Assembly: GCA_022769285.1 (NCBI GenBank)
Contig: JALEKD010000029.1
Span: forward strand, 1-42,150
Direction: 5' to 3'
From: Prevotella sp.
GTDB taxonomy: Bacteria; Bacteroidota; Bacteroidia; Bacteroidales; Bacteroidaceae
DNA: 42,150 bases
In this document: piece by piece, positions 17,732 through 26,164 of the stretch
Layout: each line of letters begins with the position of its first letter
Position numbering within the stretch: the first letter of the stretch is position 1
Notes under the pieces: model-generated
The model's input: only the letters and a program-made list of their open reading frames with translations
Databases searched by the model: none
What the model was told of the DNA's origin: nothing
Position numbers and translations under genes: made by a program

Positions 17732-18339
17732 ACACAAAGAATATCATTCTGGTTGCGCGGATAGTGAGCATGGTGTTCACGCCGTTTTACCTGCCGCTGG
17801 TGGGCCTGGCGGCGCTGTTCACGCTGAGCTACCTGTCTCAGCTGCCATGGCGCTACAAGCTGGTGGTCATGGTTATGGTCTATCTGTTTACCATCCTGCT
17901 GCCCACGCTGCTCATCCACCTTTACAGAAGGTACCAGGGATGGACCCTCATCGAGATGGGACTGCGCGAGCGCCGCATGGTGCCTTACGCCGTGTCCATT
18001 GTGTGCTACTTTGCCTGTTACTACCTTATGGTGTTGTTCCACATGCCCAGCTTCATGGCCCGCATACTCATGGCCGCCCTGGTCATCCAGATACTGTGTG
18101 CCATTATCAATGTATGGTGGAAGATTTCGACCCACACGGCGGCCATCGGCGGTGTCACGGGTGCCCTGCTGGCCTTCTCGTTCCTTTTTGCCTTCAATCC
18201 GGTATGGTGGCTGTGTCTCACCATCCTCGTGGCCGGCCTGTTGGGTTCCAGCCGCATCATCCTGCGCCAGCATACCCTTCCCCAGGTACTCACCGGCTAC
18301 GCCATCGGCCTCCTGGCAGGGTTCTTCATTATCTTATGA
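17728..18339 (+). CDS. PAP2-superfamily-like membrane protein, degenerate active site
   Basis: A 203-residue integral membrane protein with about six hydrophobic segments. The C-terminal half resembles the type 2 phosphatidic-acid phosphatase fold: THTAAIGG (near 135-142) sits where the PSGH motif is expected, and SRIILRQHTLPQ (175-186) matches the SRxxxxxHxxxD motif except that the final Asp is Gln. The equivalent of the first Lys/Arg motif is not clear. It may therefore be a divergent lipid phosphatase or an inactive relative. It is translationally coupled to rpoN through a 4-base overlap. Confidence 0.78.
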   Translation: MNTKNIILVARIVSMVFTPFYLPLVGLAALFTLSYLSQLPWRYKLVVMVMVYLFTILLPTLLIHLYRRYQGWTLIEMGLRERRMVPYAVSIVCYFACYYLMVLFHMPSFMARILMAALVIQILCAIINVWWKISTHTAAIGGVTGALLAFSFLFAFNPVWWLCLTILVAGLLGSSRIILRQHTLPQVLTGYAIGLLAGFFIIL

Positions 18340-18414
18340 GGCATGGCGACGGTAAAGGCTCTTAGAGGGCGGTGTAGTGTATGTAGTAAGATTGCAGTAA
18401 ATTAGAAAACCATA

Positions 18415-19242
18415 ATGATAGGTATAACAGAAGACAGAGAACGTGCTATCCGGGCAGTAGTCAGGCAAGCCATAGTCAGCTTTGCGGACGGCTTTGCCAG
18501 CAAGCGCATTGCCGAGGCCGACCATGTAGATGGGGTGATAAACCGCAAGATACACAATGTGTTCATTGCATCCCTGAGTGCCGACATACAGTATTATTCT
18601 GCTCTCTCGCGCTCGCTCGACAGTAGTCTGGGCAACATGCTGGAACGAATGGCCATCAACATAGCCTCTATGGGCTATGAGGTGACCCAGCAGGTCGATG
18701 GGGTTATCTATCAGGGACAGACAGACTATATCGCCGAACTGTTAGAACGGTATCAGAACACGCGTGGCGACAACCATATCGCACCCCATATAAGCGACTA
18801 TCAGGGTATGGGCAGCAGGCAGTCGGGCGCTCAGCATCATAAGCCTCATAAGAGCGATTACCATCTTATAGACAGGGCCACAGGTATGCACTATCTTATC
18901 GAACTGAAGATAGGCGGCGACCTTGACACCAAGAAGGCACGGTCTGAAAAAGAGGCTTTGCTGGAACAATATTGCATCCTGGCCAATTCGCTGGGTTCAG
19001 AAGATGCCATTAAGATATTTTTTGCTACTGCCTATAATAAATATGGTGAAGGCCAGCCCTGGAAACAGCATCAGGTGTGTCAGTTCTTTGCCGATGATGA
19101 ACTCCTGATAAGCCGCGATTTCTGGAATCTAATCTGCAAGTCTGACAATGGGTACGACATCGTCCTGGGCGAGTATCGCGCCAATGCCCATGTCATCACC
19201 GAGGCCCTGGCCCGCATCAAGCAGGTCTATATGTCTGAGTAG
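18415..19242 (+). CDS. Probable type II restriction endonuclease
   Basis: A 275-residue soluble protein placed 6 bases upstream of a DNA methyltransferase gene. In the second half it shows a PD-(D/E)XK-like nuclease core: SDYHLID (D148, D153), then HYLIELK (E163, K165), followed by a Lys/Arg/Glu helix KKARSEKEALLEQY and a strand IKIFFATAYNKYGEGQPW. The C-terminal part (ELLISRDFWNLI) resembles the arrangement in TdeIII-type nucleases, but I cannot assign the subfamily. The recognition site is unknown; two adenine methylase domains next door suggest an asymmetric site. The segment seems less GC-rich than its neighbours, as expected for a mobile R-M system. Confidence 0.72.
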   Translation: MIGITEDRERAIRAVVRQAIVSFADGFASKRIAEADHVDGVINRKIHNVFIASLSADIQYYSALSRSLDSSLGNMLERMAINIASMGYEVTQQVDGVIYQGQTDYIAELLERYQNTRGDNHIAPHISDYQGMGSRQSGAQHHKPHKSDYHLIDRATGMHYLIELKIGGDLDTKKARSEKEALLEQYCILANSLGSEDAIKIFFATAYNKYGEGQPWKQHQVCQFFADDELLISRDFWNLICKSDNGYDIVLGEYRANAHVITEALARIKQVYMSE

Positions 19243-19248
19243 AGGAGT

Positions 19249-21267
19249 ATGAGAGACAGCAACTGGCGAAAATGTGTAATCAATGCTGATAGCAGAGATG
19301 TGCTGAGGCACATCCCTGACCACTCCGTTGACTTTATCCTTACCGACCCGCCTTACAATTTAGGGCAGCACTCTACGGGCAACATCCCTTTACCAGGTCG
19401 GTCGGCCATGAATAACGACGTGGCCACATGGGATATGGTCGACTTCAACCCAGAGGAGTGGGCCGGAGAACTCGTCAGAATACTGAAGCCTACCGGCAAT
19501 CTGTTCATCTTTACCTCCTATAACCAGTTGGGCCGCTGGTACAACTGCCTGGATGCTGTTTTTGATACAACTAACTTCATGGTGTGGCACAAGACCAACC
19601 CGGCCCCCAAAATATTCAAGGCTGGCTTTCTAAACAGCTGCGAGATGATCTTCACGTGCTGGAATAAGCGTCATACGTGGAACTTTATCTCCCAGAAAGA
19701 GATGCACAACTTCATAGAGAGCCCCATCTGTATGCGGCCAGAACGCCTGGCCGACCCCAAGCATCCTGCCCAGAAGCCTGTGGCCATCTTGAGGAAGATG
19801 ATAGAGATAGCCTCTAACGAGGGCGACATCGTTTTTGACCCATTCATGGGAGTAGGCTCGGTAGGGGTGGCTGCCCTCGGCCTGAACCGTCGCTTTATAG
19901 GTGTAGAGATAGATAATAGTTATTTTTGTGCGGCTAAAAGGCGCATAGACGATATAATAAACCGAGAGGAAGAACCAGATATGAAGACATATAGTGCCGT
20001 AGAGAATACCGAGGCCGACATGGCCCGAGAGCCAGCCGTAACCACGGCGCTACCCTTGGCCGATATAGATACATTCTTTAATTATAAGAAGTCACAGCAG
20101 GCTCTCCGTACTCCCATTGTCCCTATCAACAGGGCTTCAGGGCTCTCCCCTATTATCAAGTGGCCTGGCGGCAAGGAGAAAGAGTTGAAGTACATTATTC
20201 CTAATCTGCCCCAGTTCAGGCGTTACTATGAACCATTTGTGGGTGGAGGGTCGGTATTCATGGGCATACAGGCCCAGGAATATTTTATTAACGACTTCTC
20301 ATCAGAGCTGATAGCCCTGTATAGGCACATAGCCTCTTCTGACAGCCGGTTCTTCGGTCTTGTCAGTGCCATAGACCAGTCGTGGCAGAACGCTGCTTGC
20401 TTCTTCCGGTCCCATCCATCACTTACGGATACCTATTATCAATATCGGTCGGGCCAGTTAGACTCGGCGGCACTCAGAGAGTGGGTTCATGGCTTCTGTA
20501 TGGATAAGGCCGATGAGTTACAGGCTATCCTCACGCCTGAGTTCAGGGCTTTTCCGGGTGTATTGGTCAGCGAGGCTGAGAAAAACCTTTGCCGCAAGAT
20601 GACCCGCATGCGCGAGCTGGAAATCCAGCGCCACAAGCTGCCTGCCAGCGATGTGGATGACAATATTGAAACAGCCATCAAGAGTGCTGTCTATATGAAC
20701 TACCGCCATCTCTATAACGACAGCGGTATAGCCGATAGTAACCCCGATGTCCATAGTGCCCTGTTCTTCTTTATACGCAACTATGCCTATAGTGGCATGT
20801 TCCGATATAGCAGCAAAGGTGACTTCAACGTGCCTTATGGCGGTATAGCCTACAATGGCAAGTCGATGAGTAAGAAACTGGAGTACTATCTCTCGGAGCC
20901 TGTATTAAGCCATTTTGAGCATGCCCATATCTGCAATCTTGACTTTGAGAAGTTCTTAGAAGCCCACGAGCCCTCCGAGGACGACTTCGTGTTCCTGGAC
21001 CCTCCCTATGACAGCGAGTTCAGTACGTACGCACAGAACGTCTTCTCTCGGGATGACCAGGAGCGTCTGGCCGACTATCTTACCACCCGCTGCAGGGCCA
21101 AGTGGATGATGATTATCAAGAATACGGAGTTTATATACGGTCTCTACAACAAGAGAGGCATCCATATAAGTACCTTTGACAAGGAGTATCTTGTTAGTTT
21201 TATGAACCGTAATGACAAGAAGGTTACCCACCTGCTTATAACTAACTATGAGCTGCCTGGGAATTAA
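19249..21267 (+). CDS. Bifunctional DNA adenine methyltransferase: beta-class domain fused to a Dam/D12-class domain
   Basis: A 672-residue protein with two complete methyltransferase domains. Domain 1 (about 1-245) has beta-class order: TDPPYNLG first (D33-Y36), HPAQKPV, then the S-adenosylmethionine motif DPFMGVGSVG (from D197) and FIGVEIDNSYF. A linker of about 55 residues follows. Domain 2 (about 300-668) is a D12/Dam-type alpha-class enzyme: IIKWPGGK (K304 onward), YYEPFVGGGSVF, FFIRNYAYSGMFRYSSKGDFNVPYGG, and the catalytic FLDPPYD (D584-Y587). Both DPPY motifs point to N6-adenine methylation. Such pairs protect the two strands of an asymmetric site in type IIS systems (FokI has two D12 domains); the mixed beta plus alpha fusion is less usual. 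It forms an operon with the nuclease gene. Confidence 0.9.
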   Translation: MRDSNWRKCVINADSRDVLRHIPDHSVDFILTDPPYNLGQHSTGNIPLPGRSAMNNDVATWDMVDFNPEEWAGELVRILKPTGNLFIFTSYNQLGRWYNCLDAVFDTTNFMVWHKTNPAPKIFKAGFLNSCEMIFTCWNKRHTWNFISQKEMHNFIESPICMRPERLADPKHPAQKPVAILRKMIEIASNEGDIVFDPFMGVGSVGVAALGLNRRFIGVEIDNSYFCAAKRRIDDIINREEEPDMKTYSAVENTEADMAREPAVTTALPLADIDTFFNYKKSQQALRTPIVPINRASGLSPIIKWPGGKEKELKYIIPNLPQFRRYYEPFVGGGSVFMGIQAQEYFINDFSSELIALYRHIASSDSRFFGLVSAIDQSWQNAACFFRSHPSLTDTYYQYRSGQLDSAALREWVHGFCMDKADELQAILTPEFRAFPGVLVSEAEKNLCRKMTRMRELEIQRHKLPASDVDDNIETAIKSAVYMNYRHLYNDSGIADSNPDVHSALFFFIRNYAYSGMFRYSSKGDFNVPYGGIAYNGKSMSKKLEYYLSEPVLSHFEHAHICNLDFEKFLEAHEPSEDDFVFLDPPYDSEFSTYAQNVFSRDDQERLADYLTTRCRAKWMMIIKNTEFIYGLYNKRGIHISTFDKEYLVSFMNRNDKKVTHLLITNYELPGN

Positions 21268-21295
21268 GAATATAGATTTAAAACATATAAGCGTT

Positions 21296-21805
21296 ATGAA
21301 ACCAATGGTTAGCATTATCATGGGCAGTACCAGCGACCTGCCCGTCATGGAGAAAGCATGTAAGTGGCTTAACGACCACAAGATACCCTTTGAGGTTAAC
21401 GCCCTGTCGGCCCACCGCACGCCCGACGCCGTGGAGACCTTTGCCAAGGGAGCCAAGGCTCGGGGCATACGGGTCATCATAGCTGCGGCCGGCATGGCTG
21501 CGGCCCTGCCTGGAGTGATAGCTGCGTCGACCACGTTACCCGTTATCGGCGTACCCATCAAGGGTATGCTCGACGGACTGGATGCTATGCTCAGCATCAT
21601 ACAGATGCCGCCGGGCATACCCGTAGCTACGGTAGGTGTCAATGCTGCCCAGAACGCCGCCATACTGGCTGCCGAAATGATAGCCCTGAGCGACGACGAG
21701 GTGGCCCGTCAGGTGGCCGAGTGGAAGGCTGGCTTAGGGGCCAAGATAGAGAAGGCCAACAAGGAACTGGCAGATATACACGATTATGAGTACAAGTGTA
21801 ATTGA
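21296..21805 (+). CDS. purE: N5-carboxyaminoimidazole ribonucleotide mutase
   Basis: PurE interconverts N5-CAIR and CAIR in de novo purine synthesis. I chose the ATG at 21296 (MKPMVSIIMGS), giving 169 residues, the standard length; a longer reading from 21248 adds unconserved residues and overlaps the methyltransferase end. The conserved nucleotide-binding GSTSDLPVM, the active-site SAHRTP and AGMAAALPGV are present, and VGVNAAQNAAILAAEM lies near the C-terminus. The gene overlaps ispG by 20 bases, so the two are coupled. Confidence 0.96.
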   Translation: MKPMVSIIMGSTSDLPVMEKACKWLNDHKIPFEVNALSAHRTPDAVETFAKGAKARGIRVIIAAAGMAAALPGVIAASTTLPVIGVPIKGMLDGLDAMLSIIQMPPGIPVATVGVNAAQNAAILAAEMIALSDDEVARQVAEWKAGLGAKIEKANKELADIHDYEYKCN

Positions 21806-23657
21806 CCTGTTTAACTACCGCCGCCGTGCCGCGTCGGTGGTACACGTCGGGGCCATTGACATGGGTGGCGACAACCCCATACGCATCCAGTCGATGACCA
21901 CTACCAATACTAATGATACCGATGGGTGTGTGGCTCAGGCTGAGCGCATCATCCGCGCTGGTGGCGAGCTGGTGCGTCTGACGACCCAGGGTTCGCGCGA
22001 GGCCGAGAACCTGAAGAATATCAATGCCGGCATACGTGCCGATGGGTACGACACGCCCTTAGTGGCCGACATCCATTTCAACCCCCATGTGGCCGACGTG
22101 GCGGCACTTTATGCCGAGAAAGTGCGCATCAACCCCGGCAACTACGTAGACCCTGCCCGCAAGTTTATCCACCAGGAGTACACCGATGAGGAGTATGCTC
22201 AGGAGCTCCGTAAGATAGAGGAACGTTTTATCCCGTTCCTCGACATCTGCCGGGCCCATCACACGGCCATTCGCATAGGCGTTAACCACGGCTCTCTCAG
22301 CGACCGTATCCGCAACCGTTATGGCGACACGCCCGAGGGCATCGTAGAGAGCTGCATGGAGTTTCTGCGCATCTGTAAGAAGCAGCATTTTGACGATGTA
22401 GTCATATCTATCAAGGCTTCCAACACGGTGGTGATGGTCCAGTCGGTACGCTTGTTGGTGGCCCAGCTGGACAAGGAGGATATGCACTACCCTCTGCACC
22501 TCGGTGTTACTGAGGCCGGCGAGGGCGAAGACGGCCGTATCAAGAGCGCTGTTGGCATTGGTGCTCTTTTAGCTGACGGTATCGGTGACACTGTACGTGT
22601 GTCGCTCTCTGAAGAGCCCGAGGCCGAAATTCCCGTGGCCCGCCGGCTGGTAGACCACTTTACCTGTCGCGAGGGTCACCAGCTTATACCCGGCCAGATG
22701 TACGAAGGGTTCGACTGGCTGCATCCTACGCGCCGCAAGACACAGGCCGTGGGCAACATAGGTGGCAGCCAGGTGCCCGTGGTGATAGTGAGTCAGAAGG
22801 GGGACGTACCCCAGGGCGACACGCGGTCTGACTATATCTATGTGGGAGCCACGATACCAGACGAGATAGACCCTACGCAGGGCTACATAGCCGACTTTAA
22901 CATCTACGCCGACATGAAGGCGCGTGGCGCAGCCCGCTGCTACCCCATATTCCCCACCAATGCGATGCCTTTCATGGGCATGATACACAGCGAGATGAAG
23001 TTCCTGGTGCTGCAGTTTGGCACCCCGGCCGAGGAGTACCTCTCCTGTCTGCGCGCACATCCCGAGGCAGTAGTAGTGTGCATGAGCAACCACGCCAACC
23101 GTACCGGAGCCCAGCGCGCGCTGGTTCACGAGATGATGGCTGCCGGCGTTACCAACCCCGTGGTGATGGCCCAGATGTACCGCACCGACAGCAAGCCCGA
23201 CCTGCAGCTCGACGCTGCCGCCGACATGGGCGCGCTGATGATGGACGGACTCACCGATGGCCTGTGGATTATGGACGACGGAGCCCTCACGGCAGCCGAC
23301 ATGGCCGATACAGCCTTTGCCATCCTGCAGGCGGCCCGTCTGCGTGTGAGCAAGACTGAGTACATATCCTGTCCGGGTTGCGGGCGCACCCTCTACGACC
23401 TGCGTACCACCATCGCACGCATCAAGGAGGCCACGAACCATCTCAAGGGTCTCAAGATAGGCATTATGGGCTGTATCGTTAACGGCCCCGGTGAGATGGC
23501 CGATGCCGACTACGGCTATGTGGGTGCCGGCGTTAACCGCGTGTCGCTCTACCGCCGCCAGGAGTGTGTCGAGAAAAATATCCCTGAGGACGAGGCCGTA
23601 GACCACCTGCTGGCCCTCATCCGCAGCGACCGTCAGCAGGGGGAGGCACAGCCATGA
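21786..23657 (+). CDS. ispG: 4-hydroxy-3-methylbut-2-enyl diphosphate synthase, long form
   Basis: IspG (GcpE) reduces methylerythritol cyclodiphosphate to HMBPP in the MEP isoprenoid pathway using a [4Fe-4S] cluster. The 623-residue product is the long form with an extra central domain, usual in Bacteroidetes and plants, against about 370 residues in E. coli. The TIM-barrel start reads IRIQSMTTTNTNDTDGC; the cluster ligands are C529 and C532 in CPGCGRTLYDL and C563 in GIMGCIVNGPGE. It overlaps purE (20 bases) and the DUF4886 gene (4 bases), forming a three-gene operon. Confidence 0.97.
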   Translation: MSTSVIDLFNYRRRAASVVHVGAIDMGGDNPIRIQSMTTTNTNDTDGCVAQAERIIRAGGELVRLTTQGSREAENLKNINAGIRADGYDTPLVADIHFNPHVADVAALYAEKVRINPGNYVDPARKFIHQEYTDEEYAQELRKIEERFIPFLDICRAHHTAIRIGVNHGSLSDRIRNRYGDTPEGIVESCMEFLRICKKQHFDDVVISIKASNTVVMVQSVRLLVAQLDKEDMHYPLHLGVTEAGEGEDGRIKSAVGIGALLADGIGDTVRVSLSEEPEAEIPVARRLVDHFTCREGHQLIPGQMYEGFDWLHPTRRKTQAVGNIGGSQVPVVIVSQKGDVPQGDTRSDYIYVGATIPDEIDPTQGYIADFNIYADMKARGAARCYPIFPTNAMPFMGMIHSEMKFLVLQFGTPAEEYLSCLRAHPEAVVVCMSNHANRTGAQRALVHEMMAAGVTNPVVMAQMYRTDSKPDLQLDAAADMGALMMDGLTDGLWIMDDGALTAADMADTAFAILQAARLRVSKTEYISCPGCGRTLYDLRTTIARIKEATNHLKGLKIGIMGCIVNGPGEMADADYGYVGAGVNRVSLYRRQECVEKNIPEDEAVDHLLALIRSDRQQGEAQP

Positions 23658-24472
23658 CCCTGCGCAGGATAACTACGGTCGTGGTGGCGCTGCTGTTGCT
23701 GACTGCTGCCACGGCCGACGCGCGCCGGCTGATAAGGGTGCTGGCCATAGGTAACAGCTTCTCGGAAGACGCGGTCGAACAGTATCTCTACGAGTTGGCT
23801 GCGGCGCAGGGCGACAGCCTCGTTATCGGCAACGCCTACATCGGGGGCTGCTCCATAGACCGCCACTGGGTCAACGCGCAGGCTGCCAAGCCCGAATACC
23901 GTTACCGCAAGATAGTGGGAGGCCACACCACGACCCGCAAGGACGTGGACCTGGCCACCATCATACGCGATGACGACTGGGACATCATCACCCTGCAGCA
24001 GGCCAGCCACTTCTCGGGTCTGCCCTATACCTACGCCAATCTGCAGCACCTCAAGGACTATGTGCTGGCCACCGCTACCAACCCGCGGGTGCAGATGGCC
24101 TGGCACCTGACGTGGGCCTATCCGGCCAATAGTACGCATGGCGCTTTCAAGTACTACGGCAGGAGTCAGCAGCGTATGTATAGCAACATACTGCTTACCG
24201 CGGGGGAGGTTCTGCCCCGCGTGGGCATCAGCAGGGTCATCCCCGTGGGAGTAACCATCCAACTGGCCCGTCAGAAGATGGGCGATGTGCTCAACCGCGA
24301 CGGCTTCCACCTCCAGTTGGCTTACGGCCGCTATGCTGCTGCCTGCACCTGGTGCGAGTTTCTTACCGGCCACAGCGTGGTGGGCAACCCCTATCGTCCT
24401 GCAGGTGTCGATGCCGCCACCGCTCGCCTCATGCAGCGTATGGCTCACCGAGCTTTAAAGGTGAAAATATAA
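23654..24472 (+). CDS. Secreted DUF4886 SGNH-hydrolase-like protein
   Basis: A 272-residue protein with a signal peptide (LRRITTVVVALLLLTAATADA) and the DUF4886/SGNH fold. Block I is VLAIGNSFSEDA with the probable nucleophile Ser; a GGCSIDRHW stretch follows; the Asp-X-X-His pair of the triad is likely DGFHL near residue 220. Members act as esterases on carbohydrates or other acyl esters, but the substrate here is unknown. It starts within the ispG stop (ATGA), although no functional link to isoprenoid synthesis is apparent. Confidence 0.85.
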   Translation: MTLRRITTVVVALLLLTAATADARRLIRVLAIGNSFSEDAVEQYLYELAAAQGDSLVIGNAYIGGCSIDRHWVNAQAAKPEYRYRKIVGGHTTTRKDVDLATIIRDDDWDIITLQQASHFSGLPYTYANLQHLKDYVLATATNPRVQMAWHLTWAYPANSTHGAFKYYGRSQQRMYSNILLTAGEVLPRVGISRVIPVGVTIQLARQKMGDVLNRDGFHLQLAYGRYAAACTWCEFLTGHSVVGNPYRPAGVDAATARLMQRMAHRALKVKI

Positions 24473-24802
24473 GAAACAGCGGCCCCCAAGCCCCTCATGG
24501 GTGATGTAAGATGGCAAGCAGGGAAACGGTAAACGCCATGATGATAGGGTGGAATGACCTTTGGGCTCATGGCGACCGTCCCCACTGGGAAAAAGTAAAA
24601 AACAAACGGGTAAAAGAGTAAAAAGGGCAGTCTAAACATGACTCTTGCCAAGCCAATGACCATCGTGGGAAATGAAAAGGGGGCTCCCAGCGTTCTAATG
24701 ACTATCATTAGCATGCTGGGAGCCCTCTTGGTGTATGGGGCAGTGACCATGTCAGGGCCGGCCGCCGCCACAGAGTTGTTAGTGTTGTCCGGTGACCTGC
24801 TG
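24473..24802. other. Intergenic region carrying repeat element R1
   Basis: No gene is seen in these 330 bases between two converging genes. From left to right there are a GGCCCCCAAGCCCC block (24481-24494), a GTAAAAG-type repeat (about 24595-24626), an ACCATCG...AAATGAAAAG block (24659-24679) and a long hairpin (24681-24725). The first and third blocks recur in the same order at 32022-32115. Confidence 0.6.
24681..24725. terminator. Hairpin between ispG operon and rubredoxin gene
   Basis: An 11-bp perfect outer stem (24681-24691 with 24715-24725) encloses a second 6-bp stem (CTAATG / CATTAG, around 24695-24711). It lies between converging genes and can end both transcripts. A T-rich stretch follows on the plus strand only weakly. 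Confidence 0.65.
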
Positions 24803-24964
24803 TCAGTCTACGGGGCTAAAGTCTTCCTTGCCTACACCGCAGAGGGGACAAACCCAGTCATCGGGGAGGTCCTCAAACGCAGTACCCGGTTCGATACCAT
24901 TGTCGGGGTCGCCTACGGCTGGGTCGTAGATGTACCCGCACACATCGCATACATACTTCTTCAT
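24803..24964 (-). CDS. Rubredoxin
   Basis: A 53-residue protein with the full rubredoxin pattern: [20 protein letters not shown], then [24 protein letters not shown]. Cys6, Cys9, Cys39 and Cys42 would bind a single iron. Rubredoxins carry one electron at a time in the cytosol, often to peroxide- or superoxide-reducing enzymes in anaerobes. Partner genes such as rubrerythrin or a reductase are not adjacent. The gene is convergent with the DUF4886 gene and 77 bases downstream of the LacI-type gene on the same strand. Confidence 0.96.
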   Translation of the reverse strand: MKKYVCDVCGYIYDPAVGDPDNGIEPGTAFEDLPDDWVCPLCGVGKEDFSPVD

Positions 24965-25041
24965 TGTCTTATAGTATTATTAAGTTCTGCCCGGAACTAT
25001 TCGCGGGCAGTGGGCTCACCCCTCGCGCCGCTGTAGACATA

Positions 25042-26085
25042 TCAGTCCTTGGCCTGCTCGTGGTGAGCCGTATAGGAGTTTATTATCTTTATCGAGTCTT
25101 TGGCTATCAGCGTGGGCGCCATGAATATCTTGGACTGCAGCTGTTTGCCCTCCTTGAGGCAGTTTATCATCATCTTAACCGCTGCCAGGGCCATGTTCTC
25201 CGTAGGCTGGGCCACGCGCGTGATGGCAGGGTTCAGGTAGTCCAGGTACACACTGTTGTCGAATGAGATGACCGATATGTCGTCCGGAATCTTGAGCCCC
25301 TGCTCGTTAATGGCCTTGATGGTGCCCAGCAAGATGTTCGTACTCATGGTAAAGATGGCCGTGGGCATGTTGGGCTTCATCAGGGCCACCTTGGTTTCGG
25401 TATATCCGTTCTGAATGGAGAACTCGTTGCCGTGAATCTTGAGCTTGCAAGGCTCGCCGAAGTCCACTATGGCCTGGCGGCACCCCTTGGCCCGCTCCTG
25501 GGTGGTCACGGCACTCTCCGGGCCCCTTATGCAGAGTATATTGCGGTGCCCGGCATTGAGCAGAGCCCTTGTAGCATCATAGGCCCCCTTGAAATTATTG
25601 GTAGAGACGTACGGCAGATACGAGTCTTTGAAGTATCGGTCCATCAGGATGACGGGTATGTTCTTGCTGATTATCTCCAGCAGGTCCGGAGTCTCGGAGC
25701 AGGGCGCGATGATGATGCCGTCGACCTGGTATTCCACCATGGCCGAGATACACTTTTTCTCTATGTTGGCATCTTCCTGCGTGTCAAAGAGCATGACCGT
25801 ATAGTCGTGTTTCTTGGCCTCGATGGTGATGGTGGAAACCAGCTGGGCGAAGAACGGGTTGCTGATGTAAGGCACTGCGATACCTAAGGTGCGTCCCTCG
25901 GCTTTGCGCAAAAATTGCGCAACCAGATTGGGCCTGTAATTGAGCTCCTTGGCCACACTGATTATTTGCTCGCAGGTCTCCTCGTTAATGCGAAATTCCT
26001 TGCTTTTCCCATTGAGAACCCGCGAAATAGTGGTTTTCGAGAAGCCGGTTATCTTGGACAAATCCTCCAGTGTTTCCTTTTTCAT
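25042..26085 (-). CDS. LacI-family transcriptional regulator
   Basis: A 347-residue repressor-type protein. The N-terminal helix-turn-helix (LEDLSKITGFSKTTISRVLNGK) and hinge (ELNYRPNLVAQFLRKAEGRTLGI) are followed by a periplasmic-binding-protein-like effector domain (VPYISNPFFAQLVSTI, VDGIIIAPC, PVILMDRYF, GHRNILCIRG, ISVISFDNSVY). It is divergent from the ribokinase gene, separated by 144 bases holding promoters for both. By position it most likely controls the ribose cluster in response to ribose or a derivative; this is inference. Confidence 0.92.
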   Translation of the reverse strand: MKKETLEDLSKITGFSKTTISRVLNGKSKEFRINEETCEQIISVAKELNYRPNLVAQFLRKAEGRTLGIAVPYISNPFFAQLVSTITIEAKKHDYTVMLFDTQEDANIEKKCISAMVEYQVDGIIIAPCSETPDLLEIISKNIPVILMDRYFKDSYLPYVSTNNFKGAYDATRALLNAGHRNILCIRGPESAVTTQERAKGCRQAIVDFGEPCKLKIHGNEFSIQNGYTETKVALMKPNMPTAIFTMSTNILLGTIKAINEQGLKIPDDISVISFDNSVYLDYLNPAITRVAQPTENMALAAVKMMINCLKEGKQLQSKIFMAPTLIAKDSIKIINSYTAHHEQAKD

Positions 26086-26117
26086 GCTACATAAGGTCTA
26101 TATTGTTTACGGTGGTT

Positions 26118-26148
26118 CAAAGGTACGTTTTTTTTGTTTCCTCGGAAA
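26118..26148 (-). promoter_or_regulatory. Promoter of the LacI-type gene
   Basis: On the minus strand TTTC (26145-26148), a 19-bp spacer and TACCTTTG (26118-26125) fit the Bacteroidetes consensus with one change in the -33 box. The imperfect palindrome TTTCCTCGGAAA (26137-26148) covers the -33 element and could be an operator for autoregulation. Confidence 0.6.
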
Positions 26149-26164
26149 AAAAAACATGAATTAT

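Noticed and set aside
18415..19242. Firm assignment of the nuclease to the TdeIII (GGNCC) family
   Set aside because: Only the arrangement of the C-terminal part is similar, and a GGNCC site has no fixed adenine, which conflicts with two adenine-type methylase domains next door.
24638..25036. Plus-strand open frame of 132 codons
   Set aside because: It lies antisense to the rubredoxin gene, whose four cysteines make the minus strand the coding one, and includes the R1 hairpin.
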